Shown here piece after piece: positions 24,130 through 35,000 of a stretch of 64,000 nucleotides of DNA (the stretch's first letter is position 1; each line of letters starts with the position of its first letter). The DNA is from Ilyobacter polytropus DSM 2926 (lineage in GTDB: Bacteria; Fusobacteriota; Fusobacteriia; Fusobacteriales; Fusobacteriaceae), in the NCBI RefSeq assembly GCF_000165505.1, contig NC_014633.1, forward strand, positions 310,001 through 374,000, written 5' to 3'. The position numbers and the translations under genes are program-made. Below the pieces are notes generated by a model. The model was not told where the DNA came from. It ran no database searches and was given only the letters and a program-made list of their open reading frames with translations.

Positions 24130-26782
24130 CTTCCCACCTCATCCTGCATACTTGCTGATATTCACACCTGTTGCAGGTGCTGTGTTTTTCTGTTCTTTTA
24201 TATATGGGATTAGCGATAAATTCCTTTAGTTGATTTTTCATGTCATTATAAGTGAGGGTATTTTTCCTGCTGCTAAAGTCTTCTAATTTTCCATCCCAGG
24301 CATTAAAAATATATTTTTTTGCCTGGGATTCCTCACCATAGTATAAGATAGAATAAAAATCCAGTTGCCTTGGATCTCCTTGACCTGTCTTGTAATCTAA
24401 GATACAGTTGTCTCTGCTGCTTTCTATAATAAGATCTATTCTACCACTTAGAATGACCTTTAGATTTTCATCTATAAGTTTTTCTTTTTTACTTTTTTCT
24501 CCTGAAAAACTTATTATATTTTGGTCTCCAATAATTTTTTCAAGATTTTTATAAAATCCTTTTATTCCTTCAATAAAAACAGGAAACATTATCTCCCTAT
24601 AATAGTTATCTAGATGAAAAGGTATCTGGAGTCTCCTTTTATATAATGCTTTTCTCAGTAGCTCATCTATATTAACCTCAGCCAGGGAAAAGTTTTTATT
24701 TTTCACATCATCTTCTTTTATATTGGCAATCTCTTCTAATATCTCGTGTACAATTATACCTATGATTCTAGGGGAAAGTTTTGATTCCAATTTTCTGGTT
24801 TGATACTCTATGGATGCGATCTTTTGCAGATAAAACTTATATGGACAAATCGTCAAAAGAGAGTAATCATAACTTCCAAGTCTTATGGTTTTTTCATGAA
24901 AATCACTGTCATCTTTCTGAAGAGAGTTTACAGTGAGTTCTTTTTTTACAGGAGAGCTGCCTTTGAAAAAAGTTCTTGCCATGGACAACAGATCATTTTG
25001 ATCATATTTTGGATCTGTGATTTTCAGCTTGTAGTTTAGCATCAATTCCTCTATAAACGGAGAGCTGTCCAGATCATTTTCCTCATTTTTCATACTGAAA
25101 ACCAATGCTTTTTTGCAGTTAAATAGGCCCTGAAAAAATCTGTATTTTTCATAGAGCCTTTTTTCATCTGAGGATAAAAGATTGTTTTCTTCTCTTTGTA
25201 TCTCTGTTAAAAGAAAATCCCTTATGTTATTTTCAGGAAGAGTTTTTCCAGAAATGTCTATGTATACTCCGGTTTCTTTTAAACAAGAGTTTTCTTCTCT
25301 AGAAGATTTTATTTTTGTAGGGACAAGGTCATTTCGGCTAGATACCTTAATTTCTTTAAGTTGCATATATTTAAGAAGAAGTTTGTATAAAGGTTCTGCT
25401 AGGTTTTCACCAAAGTAATCCTCCCAAGTTTTGTGCATCTCTAACATCTCTAGGGACTTGACTTCTGAGAGTGATTCAAAATACTTGTTTATAGAATCAA
25501 TATAAATATCTTCATCTAGCTTAGTGAAATTGAAAAATTCTTTATTACCCATTAATTCTAACAGTTCTCCAGCATCAGAGACTTTTCTTATTTGACAAAT
25601 ATCTTCAATTATATGAGAAAGTTTCTCTATAAATCCAGATATATTATCTTCACTGTCTTTAGTTGTTTTTCTTCTGTCTAAAAGGATTCGAGTTAGTTCA
25701 CCTTTGTTTATAAGATCCTTTGTGATATATTGATATTCGTTTTCTATTATTTTCATAAAAAATTTTATCTCTTCATGATTAAATGAATAGTAATCAGAAA
25801 AAACTCTGTTCTCCAAGGCTTTCAAAATAGTCTGAGAAGAAAAGTATAAGATTTTACTTTTTTCATTTTCATTATAAAAAATTTTTTCTGTTATTCCAGA
25901 AAGAATCTCATACTGTAACTCCATAAAACGATAAAGATCTGTGTTTTTAAGGATATTTTTATGACCTGTAAAAATTCTAGGTGCAAATAATGGATATATA
26001 CTATTTTCTGGATTTTGAGAAAAAAGTTCTATTTTCTTTTCTTTCATAATATCCATGAGATTAATCAGCTGGTGCATCTCATCAGAAACTTCGATGACTT
26101 TAATGTTATCTGACTTTTCGGGGAATGTAAATTTCTTGATCTTCAGATCATCTTCACAAAAATCACCTTCTGTTATCTGCAAAATAAACTCTAACTCATA
26201 GGTTTCAGAGAGTTTTTCTATCATCTTTTTTTCAAAGGGAGTAAAAAAAGGTATGTCAACAAAGATAAAATTTTCATAATTTTCAAAAAAATCCAAGGAA
26301 TAATTATTCAGATTATTTGTCCAGTCCTGTGGGATATAATTATATCTGTCTAAAAGATCAAGGTAATTCTTTTTAATAATCTCTAAATCTTTAAGGTATT
26401 CTTCTTGCCAATTTTGGAGGTTTTTCACATCTTTTACAAGATATTCTTGAAGTTCTCTGTAGAACTTCAAGAAGTTTTCCCCCAGGTCGATTATGTCGTA
26501 GTATGAGTTTATATTATATTTTTTCCTTAAATCTTCAGGAATAGCCCTGTAAAACAGCAGAGTACGTTTTTCTTCTCTTATTACCAGTCGTTCTTCAGGA
26601 AGGAGATATTCCTTCATAGAACTCATGGTAGTATAGAGGCTGTTTCTTCTGAAAAAATTCTTTTCTGCTTTATCTTCTGCAAAGTTTTTCAGAGTGTTGT
26701 CTGAAAAAACAAATACTGATTTTCCATCATCTATTAGTTTTTCTAAAATATCCTTGCCATAATCCACATAGGTAAACTTCAT
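24119..26782 (-). CDS. addB: AddB-like nuclease subunit with Fe-S staple
   Basis: An 887-residue partner of AddA. The C-terminal nuclease domain shows SGRIDLIIES (about residue 780) and ILDYKTGQGDPRQLDFYS (about 800). Four Cys form the iron-sulfur staple of AddB nucleases: one in LLTICPYKFYLQ (about 645) and three in CNRCEYQQVC at the end. The N-terminal helicase-like region has no recognisable Walker A: where GxxGSGKT is expected near the start, the sequence is KSVFVFSDNTLKNF. So ATP binding by this subunit is probably lost and only AddA should act as motor. It is the first gene of the addBA operon. Confidence 0.88.
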   Translation of the reverse strand: MKFTYVDYGKDILEKLIDDGKSVFVFSDNTLKNFAEDKAEKNFFRRNSLYTTMSSMKEYLLPEERLVIREEKRTLLFYRAIPEDLRKKYNINSYYDIIDLGENFLKFYRELQEYLVKDVKNLQNWQEEYLKDLEIIKKNYLDLLDRYNYIPQDWTNNLNNYSLDFFENYENFIFVDIPFFTPFEKKMIEKLSETYELEFILQITEGDFCEDDLKIKKFTFPEKSDNIKVIEVSDEMHQLINLMDIMKEKKIELFSQNPENSIYPLFAPRIFTGHKNILKNTDLYRFMELQYEILSGITEKIFYNENEKSKILYFSSQTILKALENRVFSDYYSFNHEEIKFFMKIIENEYQYITKDLINKGELTRILLDRRKTTKDSEDNISGFIEKLSHIIEDICQIRKVSDAGELLELMGNKEFFNFTKLDEDIYIDSINKYFESLSEVKSLEMLEMHKTWEDYFGENLAEPLYKLLLKYMQLKEIKVSSRNDLVPTKIKSSREENSCLKETGVYIDISGKTLPENNIRDFLLTEIQREENNLLSSDEKRLYEKYRFFQGLFNCKKALVFSMKNEENDLDSSPFIEELMLNYKLKITDPKYDQNDLLSMARTFFKGSSPVKKELTVNSLQKDDSDFHEKTIRLGSYDYSLLTICPYKFYLQKIASIEYQTRKLESKLSPRIIGIIVHEILEEIANIKEDDVKNKNFSLAEVNIDELLRKALYKRRLQIPFHLDNYYREIMFPVFIEGIKGFYKNLEKIIGDQNIISFSGEKSKKEKLIDENLKVILSGRIDLIIESSRDNCILDYKTGQGDPRQLDFYSILYYGEESQAKKYIFNAWDGKLEDFSSRKNTLTYNDMKNQLKEFIANPIYKRTEKHSTCNRCEYQQVCRMRWEDEK

Positions 26783-26860
26783 ATTTTTACCACCTCAAAA
26801 ATAAATTTTTCATATAAATAATACCATATTCAAAGGCTATATAAAAGAACAGTAAAAATA

Positions 26861-26892
26861 ATCACCCCAGAGAGAACTCCAGGGCGATGTTT
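26861..26892 (-). terminator. Terminator after the ArsB/NhaD-like permease gene
   Basis: Read on the minus strand, ATCGCCC pairs imperfectly with GGGTGAT around an inner GAG/CTC step, and TTATTTTT follows. It lies between the permease stop and the addB promoter region. Confidence 0.6.
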
Positions 26893-26910
26893 TTTATTAT
26901 TCGATTTTTT

Positions 26911-28188
26911 TCAATATCTGAGGAGAATATATATAGTACTAAGTATCGCAGACTGAAGGACAACTAGAGATCCATATTTAAAGAACTCTTTAAATGTAAT
27001 GGGATTTCCACTTTTTGAAGCTATTCCGGCTCCTACAACGTTTGCTGCAGCTCCTACAATAGTCATGTTTCCTCCCAGGCATGCTCCTAGGGATAGGGAC
27101 CACCATAGTATATTGGTATTACCAGAAAAATTTGGAGATATCTCTGTGATTACCTTGGCAAATGATATGGTATAAGGTACAGCACCCATGAATGGCGATA
27201 AAAGTGATGAAAACCATAATGTCAGTATTGCAGTAAAGTTTAGGTTTCCATCAGTCATATTGACTACGTGCTCTCCTATTCTCTCAATCACACCTATATT
27301 TTCGATTCCATCTACCAGAACAAATAGACCAGAAAGAAAAAATATTGTAGGCCACTCGATGTGATTAAATATTTCTTCTGGACTTTTTTTAGATATCAAA
27401 ATCAACATTCCTGCTCCCATAATAGAGATTGTAGCAAGTCCAAGTCCTGTAGAGGTGTGAGTAAGAAAACCCGTTATAACCAATATGAAAACAACCATAG
27501 ATTTTATGAGAAGGTCTTTGTCTTTTATAACCCTCTCTGCTTCCATCTCCATTATTTTTGCCTTTGAAACTCTGGAGACATCCATCTGATCTTTGAAAAT
27601 AAATACCATTGTAAATATCAGTACAGCAAGGTTTATTATCACCAAAGGTGCAAGGTTATATATAAAATCATTAAATTTAAATCCTGCCATACTTCCGATA
27701 ATAAGATTTGGAGGATCTCCAATAAGTGTAGCCGCGCCACCTATATTAGCTGAAAAAATCTCCACTATAAGAAATGGAAGTGATTTTATTTTTAGCTGCT
27801 CTGCCAGAAGTATTGATATAGGAGCTACCAGCAGAACTGTGGTGACATTGTCTAAAAAAGCTGAGCAGATGGCGGTACCTAAACCCAAGAAAGCCATTAT
27901 TCTCACAGGGTCTCCCTTTGCTTTTTGTGCAACTTTTATAGATAAATATTGAAACATTCCAGTTTCAGACATTATACTGACTATCATCATCAGACCCATT
28001 AGTAGAAGTAAGATCTCTAAGTTTCTGCTTATCGCAAGAAGGGCCTCATGTTCGTCTATTATTCTCAAGATTATCATAGCTCCACCGCCGATAATGGCAG
28101 ATAAAGAGGGTGGAACTTTTTCTGATATTATCATGGAAAATGTCAGTATAAATATTATAATACCTGCAATAATTTTGAATGTAAGCAT
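26911..28188 (-). CDS. ArsB/NhaD-superfamily permease (SLC13-like ion transporter)
   Basis: A 425-residue protein with about 11 hydrophobic segments. The IT-superfamily marks are in place: FLDNVTTVLLVAPISI and SANIGGAATLIGDPPNLIIGS in the first half, and SPFMGAVPYTISF and LGACLGGNMTIVGAAANVV in the second. Proteins of this group export arsenite or exchange Na+/H+, or take up carboxylates. No arsR, arsC or antiporter partner is adjacent, so the substrate cannot be fixed. The inverted-repeat topology, with one TT/PPN-type motif per half, is visible. It starts after CAGGGGTG. Confidence 0.85.
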   Translation of the reverse strand: MLTFKIIAGIIIFILTFSMIISEKVPPSLSAIIGGGAMIILRIIDEHEALLAISRNLEILLLLMGLMMIVSIMSETGMFQYLSIKVAQKAKGDPVRIMAFLGLGTAICSAFLDNVTTVLLVAPISILLAEQLKIKSLPFLIVEIFSANIGGAATLIGDPPNLIIGSMAGFKFNDFIYNLAPLVIINLAVLIFTMVFIFKDQMDVSRVSKAKIMEMEAERVIKDKDLLIKSMVVFILVITGFLTHTSTGLGLATISIMGAGMLILISKKSPEEIFNHIEWPTIFFLSGLFVLVDGIENIGVIERIGEHVVNMTDGNLNFTAILTLWFSSLLSPFMGAVPYTISFAKVITEISPNFSGNTNILWWSLSLGACLGGNMTIVGAAANVVGAGIASKSGNPITFKEFFKYGSLVVLQSAILSTIYILLRY

Positions 28189-28250
28189 AAAATCACCCCT
28201 GCCACAGTAGTTTAAATAATCTTCTCTTTAATTAGGACTACGAATACTAT

Positions 28251-29090
28251 TTAGATTTCCTTTAAACTTTTGGCAGTATTTACCTTTGGATTTATATAGG
28301 TTTTTTCATAGACTCTTCCAAAACGCATCAGATCATTAATTGATTTGAAAATTTGATGTGAGTCATAAAATGCCATATTTTTGTCATGTATGCCGAGTAT
28401 ACTTGCGCTAAAACATGTCAGGTAATACTCATTGGCCAAAGGGACACAGTTTATTTTGCTTTTTATCCTAGATAAAACAAGTTCACCTTTTTTAAGAGTA
28501 GTATTTGGTAAAATAATTACAAATTCATCTGATTTTGTCTTTCCTGTATAATCTGTTTTTCTCAAGTCATTTATGATCGCATCGGCAAATTTATTAAGTA
28601 CATCGTCTTCAATATGATCTCCTAAAGGAAGAGCAATATCTTTGAAATTTTGAAAGTCTATCATTATGACAACTAGAGGCAGTCCCTCTGTTTTGGCCTT
28701 TACAATCTCAAGATCTAGTTTTTTCAGAATATTTTTTCCATCAAATAATTTTTCGTTTGGAATTCTGATAAGACTATCTCTTAATTTTTCTTTTATTTCT
28801 TTTCTTTTGATTATTTCTCTTTCGAAGACTTCGATTTTTTCCTCTCCTCTGTGATAAATATATTTTGAGTCAGTTTCACTGGGGAAAAACTTGCGATTCT
28901 TTTTTTTATTTAACTTAACAAAAAAATTAACCACATAAATTCCTGAAATAACTACTACAGAAAATAGGATAATATAAGAAAAGTAAAGGGTGCTATCTAA
29001 ACCGAGGTTTTGAAATAAATTTTTTAAATTGATATATATAATCGGAACTCCGATAAAGACTCCGACCATAAGGCTTTTGTTTATTTTCAT
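28251..29090 (-). CDS. Membrane protein with degenerate GGDEF domain (likely c-di-GMP receptor)
   Basis: A 279-residue protein with two N-terminal membrane segments (about 8-26 and 36-57), a charged linker, and a GGDEF-type domain from about residue 105. The catalytic motif reads TKSDEFVIIL, so the two Gly of GGDEF are replaced by Lys-Ser. The metal/substrate segment is altered as well (MIDFQNFKDIALPLGDHIEDD). An RKTD (RxxD) motif is kept exactly five residues before the motif, as in the inhibitory site that binds cyclic di-GMP. It is therefore probably a receptor rather than an enzyme. Downstream on the same strand is the ArsB/NhaD-like gene, 62 bases away. Confidence 0.75.
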   Translation of the reverse strand: MKINKSLMVGVFIGVPIIYINLKNLFQNLGLDSTLYFSYIILFSVVVISGIYVVNFFVKLNKKKNRKFFPSETDSKYIYHRGEEKIEVFEREIIKRKEIKEKLRDSLIRIPNEKLFDGKNILKKLDLEIVKAKTEGLPLVVIMIDFQNFKDIALPLGDHIEDDVLNKFADAIINDLRKTDYTGKTKSDEFVIILPNTTLKKGELVLSRIKSKINCVPLANEYYLTCFSASILGIHDKNMAFYDSHQIFKSINDLMRFGRVYEKTYINPKVNTAKSLKEI

Positions 29091-29180
29091 AACAGACCCC
29101 TCATGTAAAAAATTAGTAAAAATATACTCATTAATATTATCTACTGCTTAGAGGATAAAAAACCTTTTACTTTTGAAATT

Positions 29181-30440
29181 TTATCTAGTTTGCTGAAAAT
29201 ATGAATTATCAATTCCTAGAAGGCTATTTTTGAAATCATTTCCTGATGGATTTTGAAATACCTTTAGATCAAATTCGGGAAGTACAGCTAGAAGGTGGTC
29301 AAATATATCAGACTGTACTTTCTCATAGTTCTGCCAGACCACATCTTTTGAAAAGGCGTAGATTTCAATGGGTAATCCCTGGGGAGTTATCTCGAGCTGT
29401 CTCACTAAGAGTGTCATATTTTGATTGATTTCAGGATTATTTTTGAGATACGATAGGACATAGTGTCTAAAAGTACCTATATTTGTAAGTCTTCTACCAT
29501 TTGCTGTCTGAGATATATCAATATTTTTATTGTATTCATTTACTTCTAAACTTTTCTCCCCTATATATTCGGAAATATATGAAATTTTTTTATATTTTTC
29601 AAGCATTTCATCTGTACAGATTTTTATTGTAGTAGCATCTATATATATAGGTCTTTTTATCCTACGCCCTCCCGACTCAGACATTCCCCTCCAGTTTTTA
29701 AAGGAGTCTGATATAAAGGCATACACTGGTATTGTAGTGATTGTTTTGTCAAAGTTACGTACCTTGACAGTTGTCAAATTGATCTCTATTACATCTCCGT
29801 CGGCATTATATTTTGGCATCTCTATCCAGTCTCCGATTCTGATCATGTTATTGGCAGCGAGTTGTATACCAGCTACGAAGCCTAAAATAGAGTCTTTGAA
29901 AATAAGTAAAACGATGGCAGTTACAGCCCCTATACCACTCAGTAGCTTCCATGGAGACTTATTCATCAGGTTGGAGATAATCATTATACCCCCGATGATA
30001 GTTGCGATCATTTGAAATACCTGGATATATCCTTTTATTGGCCTCTCCTTTGATATATTTAATCCTGAATAAACTTCCTCTATGGATTCCATGAGTTTGA
30101 ATAAGACGATTATCGTTATTATAATAAGGTAAATAAGCGACAGTTTGTGAAGCCCGGTTTTGATGAGGGGAAACATACCTGCAGAGAGATAGATCACAAT
30201 TGCTGGTGCTATTTGGGATAGATAATGAAATCCCTTTTTGTCCATGAATATGTCATCAAATCTGTTTTTTGTTTTTTTCACAAGTTTTTCCACAGCTATA
30301 AGAATGACTTTTTTAGATATAAGGTCTGCCAATAGGGCGGCAATAAAGACTATGCAGATTAAAACAATATAGCTGATATACTGGCTCAGTTGTGAACCTA
30401 CACCGTTTTTTTGTAGTAGTTCTATTATTAGTTTTTTCAT
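29181..30440 (-). CDS. YbdG-like MscS-family mechanosensitive channel
   Basis: A 419-residue membrane protein close to the E. coli YbdG/MscM group. Several helices span the first 170 residues. The pore and beta-domain signature is LLSGIGAVTAIVLLIFKDSILGFVAGIQLAANNMIRIGDWIEMP. The YbdG-specific insert follows: NFDKTITTIPVYAFISDSFKNWRGMSESGGRRIKR. It releases small ions or solutes under osmotic downshock. It starts six bases after TCGGAGGGAAAT. No gene partner is obvious. This is the second MscS-type protein in the window, much longer than the one at 13292. Confidence 0.92.
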   Translation of the reverse strand: MKKLIIELLQKNGVGSQLSQYISYIVLICIVFIAALLADLISKKVILIAVEKLVKKTKNRFDDIFMDKKGFHYLSQIAPAIVIYLSAGMFPLIKTGLHKLSLIYLIIITIIVLFKLMESIEEVYSGLNISKERPIKGYIQVFQMIATIIGGIMIISNLMNKSPWKLLSGIGAVTAIVLLIFKDSILGFVAGIQLAANNMIRIGDWIEMPKYNADGDVIEINLTTVKVRNFDKTITTIPVYAFISDSFKNWRGMSESGGRRIKRPIYIDATTIKICTDEMLEKYKKISYISEYIGEKSLEVNEYNKNIDISQTANGRRLTNIGTFRHYVLSYLKNNPEINQNMTLLVRQLEITPQGLPIEIYAFSKDVVWQNYEKVQSDIFDHLLAVLPEFDLKVFQNPSGNDFKNSLLGIDNSYFQQTR

Positions 30441-30596
30441 ATTTCCCTCCGATTTTTCAGTCTGACTATTTTTAATATATTAATTTTACAACTCATTGGC
30501 AAAAAAATAAACCATAAAATTATGAAAAAGACTTTATGTGCAATGTAGTCAGGTGTATAATTAGTCTGAGTAAGTTTTTTATTTCTGGTTAAATGA

Positions 30597-30741
30597 TTGA
30601 ATTTATAAGGATTCATTACTTTTCTCTTGAAAGAAAAGTACCCCAAGGGAATTTCCTCCCTTATTAGTGCTAATTTTTTTGCCTTTCATCGACTTTTATT
30701 CGTGACAAAATCTTTTGACACTGATCTTTGGATAAATTCAG
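30597..30741 (-). repeat. MITE-like repeat, copy A (short form)
   Basis: About 145 bases with inverted ends: TTGAATTTATAAGGAT on the left and GATAAATTCAG on the right. Read on the minus strand it matches both ends of the longer copy at 46125-46616 (GTCAAAAGATTTTGTCACGAAT, shortened here, and GAGGAAAT.CCCTTGGGG) but lacks about 345 internal bases. It fills the gap between the YbdG-like gene and sbcD. Confidence 0.75.
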
Positions 30742-30868
30742 TAATTTATACGAATTTTTTTAACTAGCAAATTAATTTGTTTAACTTTTTATAACGAGAA
30801 AAGAATATAAATTTAAATAGATTTGATAATTTTGAAAAAACTAAAAACAATCTAGAAGGAGAATAATT

Positions 30869-32056
30869 ATGAAAATTTTACATACATCAGACTGGCATTT
30901 GGGTAAAAAACTTGAAGGTTACAGCAGAATATCTGAACAGGAAAAGTTTATGGAAAATCTTGTGAGAATAGCAGAAGGTGAAAAAGTGGATATTGTGCTG
31001 GTAGCGGGGGATATTTACGATGTGCCAAATCCACCTAGTGATGCAGAAAGACTCTTTTACAGAGGTGTAAAAAAGCTGTCTGATGGTGGGAAAAGGCCTG
31101 TTGTGATAATACCGGGAAATCATGATAGTGCAGACCGTCTTGCTGCTAGCAATCCCTTATCACGAGAAATGGGCATAATTATATTTGAAAAGCCATTTGA
31201 GAAGAAAGAAACTGGAATCTACGGTGAATACAAGGTGGTTTCCTCTGTAGAAGGGGGGATAGAGATAGATATCTCTGGTGAGAGGGTTTATATTTATGCT
31301 CTTCCCTATCCTGGGGAAAAGTCACTGGGAGAAAAGTTTACAGTAACAGGGGATTCTGAGGATCAGATTAGCTACAGCAAAAGAATCGGGAAAATACTGC
31401 AAGATGGAATAAATGAAAAACCTGAAAAAATCCCTGGAATAGTAATGTCACATATATTTCTGACTGGTTCCTCTGGAGACGGGGACGAGAGGTCTATAGA
31501 GCTAGGTGGCAGTATGGCGGTAAATTTATCTGATCTACCAGAAGCAGATTATATAGCCTTGGGGCATATACATAGACCTATGTGTTTTGAGAAAAAAAGA
31601 GCGGTATACTCTGGATCTCCTATAGAATATAGAGTCAGTGAAAACAGATATCCTAAAAAGGTGTATACTGCCGAACTAAATGGAAATTTAAATACAGAGA
31701 TAAAAAGTATAGAGGTAGAGAATTATAAACCTATAAAGAGGTATTTTATAGAGGGAATAGAAAATGCCATTGAAAAATCAGAGTCTCTTCAGGGAGAAGA
31801 GGAGTGGATCTATCTCGAAATAGATACAGACAGACCTCTTGATAGCAACGAAGTAAGGGCTATAAAGGCCAATAAAAACGTCATAGAGATAATCCCGAAA
31901 GTAAGATGGGAAGAAAACAACTCCTTTGAAATAAATGAATATACACCTGAAAATATAACAAAGGCATTTAAGAATTTTTACAAAAAAAGCAGAAACAGTG
32001 AACCTTCAAAAGAAATTATGGAAGTTTTTATGAGAATTACAGGAGAGGTGGAATAA
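30869..32056 (+). CDS. sbcD: Exonuclease subunit SbcD
   Basis: The Mre11-type nuclease subunit of SbcCD, which cleaves DNA hairpins and protein-blocked ends. Calcineurin-like metal motifs are visible: HTSDWHLGK at the start, VLVAGDIYDVPNPP, IPGNHDSADRL, a His in VMSHIFLTG and ALGHIHRP. The 395-residue length fits. AGAAGGAG precedes the ATG. Its TAA is followed directly by the ATG of sbcC, so the pair is translationally linked. Confidence 0.96.
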   Translation: MKILHTSDWHLGKKLEGYSRISEQEKFMENLVRIAEGEKVDIVLVAGDIYDVPNPPSDAERLFYRGVKKLSDGGKRPVVIIPGNHDSADRLAASNPLSREMGIIIFEKPFEKKETGIYGEYKVVSSVEGGIEIDISGERVYIYALPYPGEKSLGEKFTVTGDSEDQISYSKRIGKILQDGINEKPEKIPGIVMSHIFLTGSSGDGDERSIELGGSMAVNLSDLPEADYIALGHIHRPMCFEKKRAVYSGSPIEYRVSENRYPKKVYTAELNGNLNTEIKSIEVENYKPIKRYFIEGIENAIEKSESLQGEEEWIYLEIDTDRPLDSNEVRAIKANKNVIEIIPKVRWEENNSFEINEYTPENITKAFKNFYKKSRNSEPSKEIMEVFMRITGEVE

Positions 32057-35000
32057 ATGAGACCTATAAAACTTGAAATCCAAGGGCTTCAGAGTTTTAA
32101 CGAGAAACAGACTATAGATTTTGAGACTCTTACTGAGCACGGACTCTTTGGAATATTCGGAGAGACAGGAAGCGGTAAGTCCACTATATTAGACGCATTG
32201 ACTCTGGCTCTTTACGGAAATGTTGTCAGAATAAAGGATACAAAGGATGATAAGCTCATTGACCTTCTGAATATAAACTCTGAAAAAATAATGGTAGCTT
32301 ACGAGTTTTTCATAGGGGAGGATAGATATTATGTAGAGAGAACTTTTCCAAAAAAGAAAAATAAAGATGAATTCGGGCAGTCTAAGGCGAGTTTTATCGT
32401 AAATGGAGAGATAAGGGCTGACAAGGTAGGGGAGGTAAACAGCTGTATAGGGGAGATAATAGGTTTATCTATGGATGACTTTACAAGGTCTGTGGTACTT
32501 CCTCAGGGAAAATTCAGCGAGTTTCTAAAACTTACTGGGAAAGAGAAAAGGAATATGTTAGAAAGAGTATTTGGGCTTGAGGAATACGGAAAAAAACTAA
32601 TGATGAAACTTTCGGGAGAAAAAAATTCTAAGGAAAAGGAAGTAGCTGCACTAGATAACATTATTTTAGGTAAGGGAGATGTAAGTCTTGAAGAACTCCA
32701 AGAGAAAAAAGAAGAATTTGCTAAACTTCAAGATGAAAAGAAAGAACTTTTTGAAAAGTTTGAAATTTTTATGAAGGAGTATTCTGATAAAGAGGAAGTT
32801 TATAAGCTTCTAAAAGAAAAAAACACGCTTTTAGATGAAAAGAAATCTCTGGATTCTGAAAAAGAAATGTCAGAAAATATTGATGAAAAAATAAAAAAAG
32901 GTGAAAGATCAGCTCAGGTCATTAAATTTTTTGATAAACTTTCTCAGTGTGAAAAAAGTATAAGTGACTATAAAAATCAGGTTGAATTAAAGGAAAAAGA
33001 GCTTTTGGAAAAAGTAAATGAAAAGAAAGCTTTTTCAGATATTTTAGAAAAACTTCAAGAGTCTGAACAGAAATTAATAGAAAGAGATCAAGATATTAAT
33101 TTAGATTCTGAAGAATATGATGCTGTAAGTAATGGAGTTCATAATGGAAAAAGTTTTTTGGAATTAGAAAGTGAATTAACCAATCTTGGTGAAAATATCT
33201 CAGAAGAAAAAACTAATCTTGTGAAGCTTCAAAAGATCCAAGAAGAAAATATAGAAAATTTGTCAGAGGTTGATAAAAAATTAGAAGACTTAGAAGATAA
33301 AGATAATGATGCCCTTGAAGCTGTCAGAAAAAAAATAGAGATTCTTAATATTGAAAAAAAAGAGGTTGAGTTTTTAGAAGAAGATATAAAATTATTGGAA
33401 AAAGATCTGGATGAATCACAAAAGGAAAAAAGTTTCTTAGAGAAAACTCTTTTATCAAAAGATCAAGAACTGAAAAAGGCCTGTGAAGAAAAAGATGAGA
33501 AGATTGCGCAAAGACTAGCAAAAGACCTAAAGGAAGGAGAGCCTTGCCCAGTATGTGGTTCTAAGACTCATCCTAATTTAGCAATGGATTCTCAAAAAAA
33601 CTCAGATGAAAGTCTCATAGAGTCTATAGAAGCAGATAAAAAAAATCTTGAAAAAAAATTATACAGAATAAATTTGGAAAAAATATCTTCTGATCTTGAA
33701 AATAAAAGAATTCAGCTAAATAAAAGAAACACATCAGATATAAACTCTAAAATTGAAAAACTGAAAAAAGAGTTTGAAAAAATAGATGTTGAAAATCAGG
33801 AGATAGCTACAAAAAAAGAAAAACTTACAAGCTTAAAAAACCAACTTTCCACAGACAAAACAGTTTTGACCCAAAAAAAAGAAAACTGCCAAAAGTTTTT
33901 GAAAAACCACGAGGAGTTGGAAAAAAATAAAATCAAAAAAAGAGATTTTATAAAAAAGCAACTAATACAGACAGTTCCGTCATATATGTCTGATGGCTTG
34001 CGTATAGAAGATCTTGAAATACGTCTTTCTCAAATGAAAGAAATAAAAAAAGAACAGCTAGAAATAAAAAAAGATCTTACAAATCTGAGATCAGGTATAA
34101 AAGAAAACAGTAAACTTCAAGAAAATTTGAATGAAGTTATAAATAATACAAAGAACAGCCTGTGGGAAATAAACGGTTCTCTGAAAGAAAAAGAATCTCA
34201 AGCGGAACTGTACAGCAAAGAAGCAAAAGAAAAAATGGAATGTTTTGGGTTTATATCTAAAAACGAAGTCGAGGAATCTTTTATTCCAGAGAATGAGATG
34301 GAAAATCTGAAAAACTGGATTGAAGAATATAAGAGTAAATATGAAAAAAACAGAATCTCTTTGGATAACCTCCAGAATAAAATAAAAGATAAAATGGTTA
34401 CCGAATTACAATGGGAGAATTTGCAAAAGGATAAAAGCTACCTTGAAAATCAAAAGGAAAAATTAGATAGCAAAGTTCTTCTTCTTGAAAAAAATCTGTC
34501 AGATATGGAAAAACTTTTAAAAGAAGTGAGAGGTTTGAAAAATGAGCTGGCCATCAAGAAAAAAGAGCTCAGTCTTTTAGAAGACCTGTCAAAGCTTTTT
34601 CAGGGGAATACCTTTGTAGAGTACCTTGCTGTGAGCAGACTCAAAGGAATAGTTTCAAATGCTGCTTTAAGGCTTTCTAGAATAACCAATGGTAAATATA
34701 GTCTTACAATAGATGATTCGGCCAACTTTCTAGTAGTAGACAACTTCAACGGAGGGGCAAGAAGAAGGAGTTCCACACTTTCTGGAGGTGAAACTTTCCT
34801 TGTCTCTCTTTCTCTGGCCTTGGCCCTTTCCAATCAGATACAACTTAAAGGAAAATCACAGCTTGAATTTTTTTTCCTTGACGAAGGATTTGGAACTCTG
34901 GACTCTTCACTTCTTGACAGGGTGATAACCTCCCTTGAAACACTGAAGAATCAAGAAAAGCTAAAGGTGGGGATAATAACCCATGTAGAGGACATAAAGG

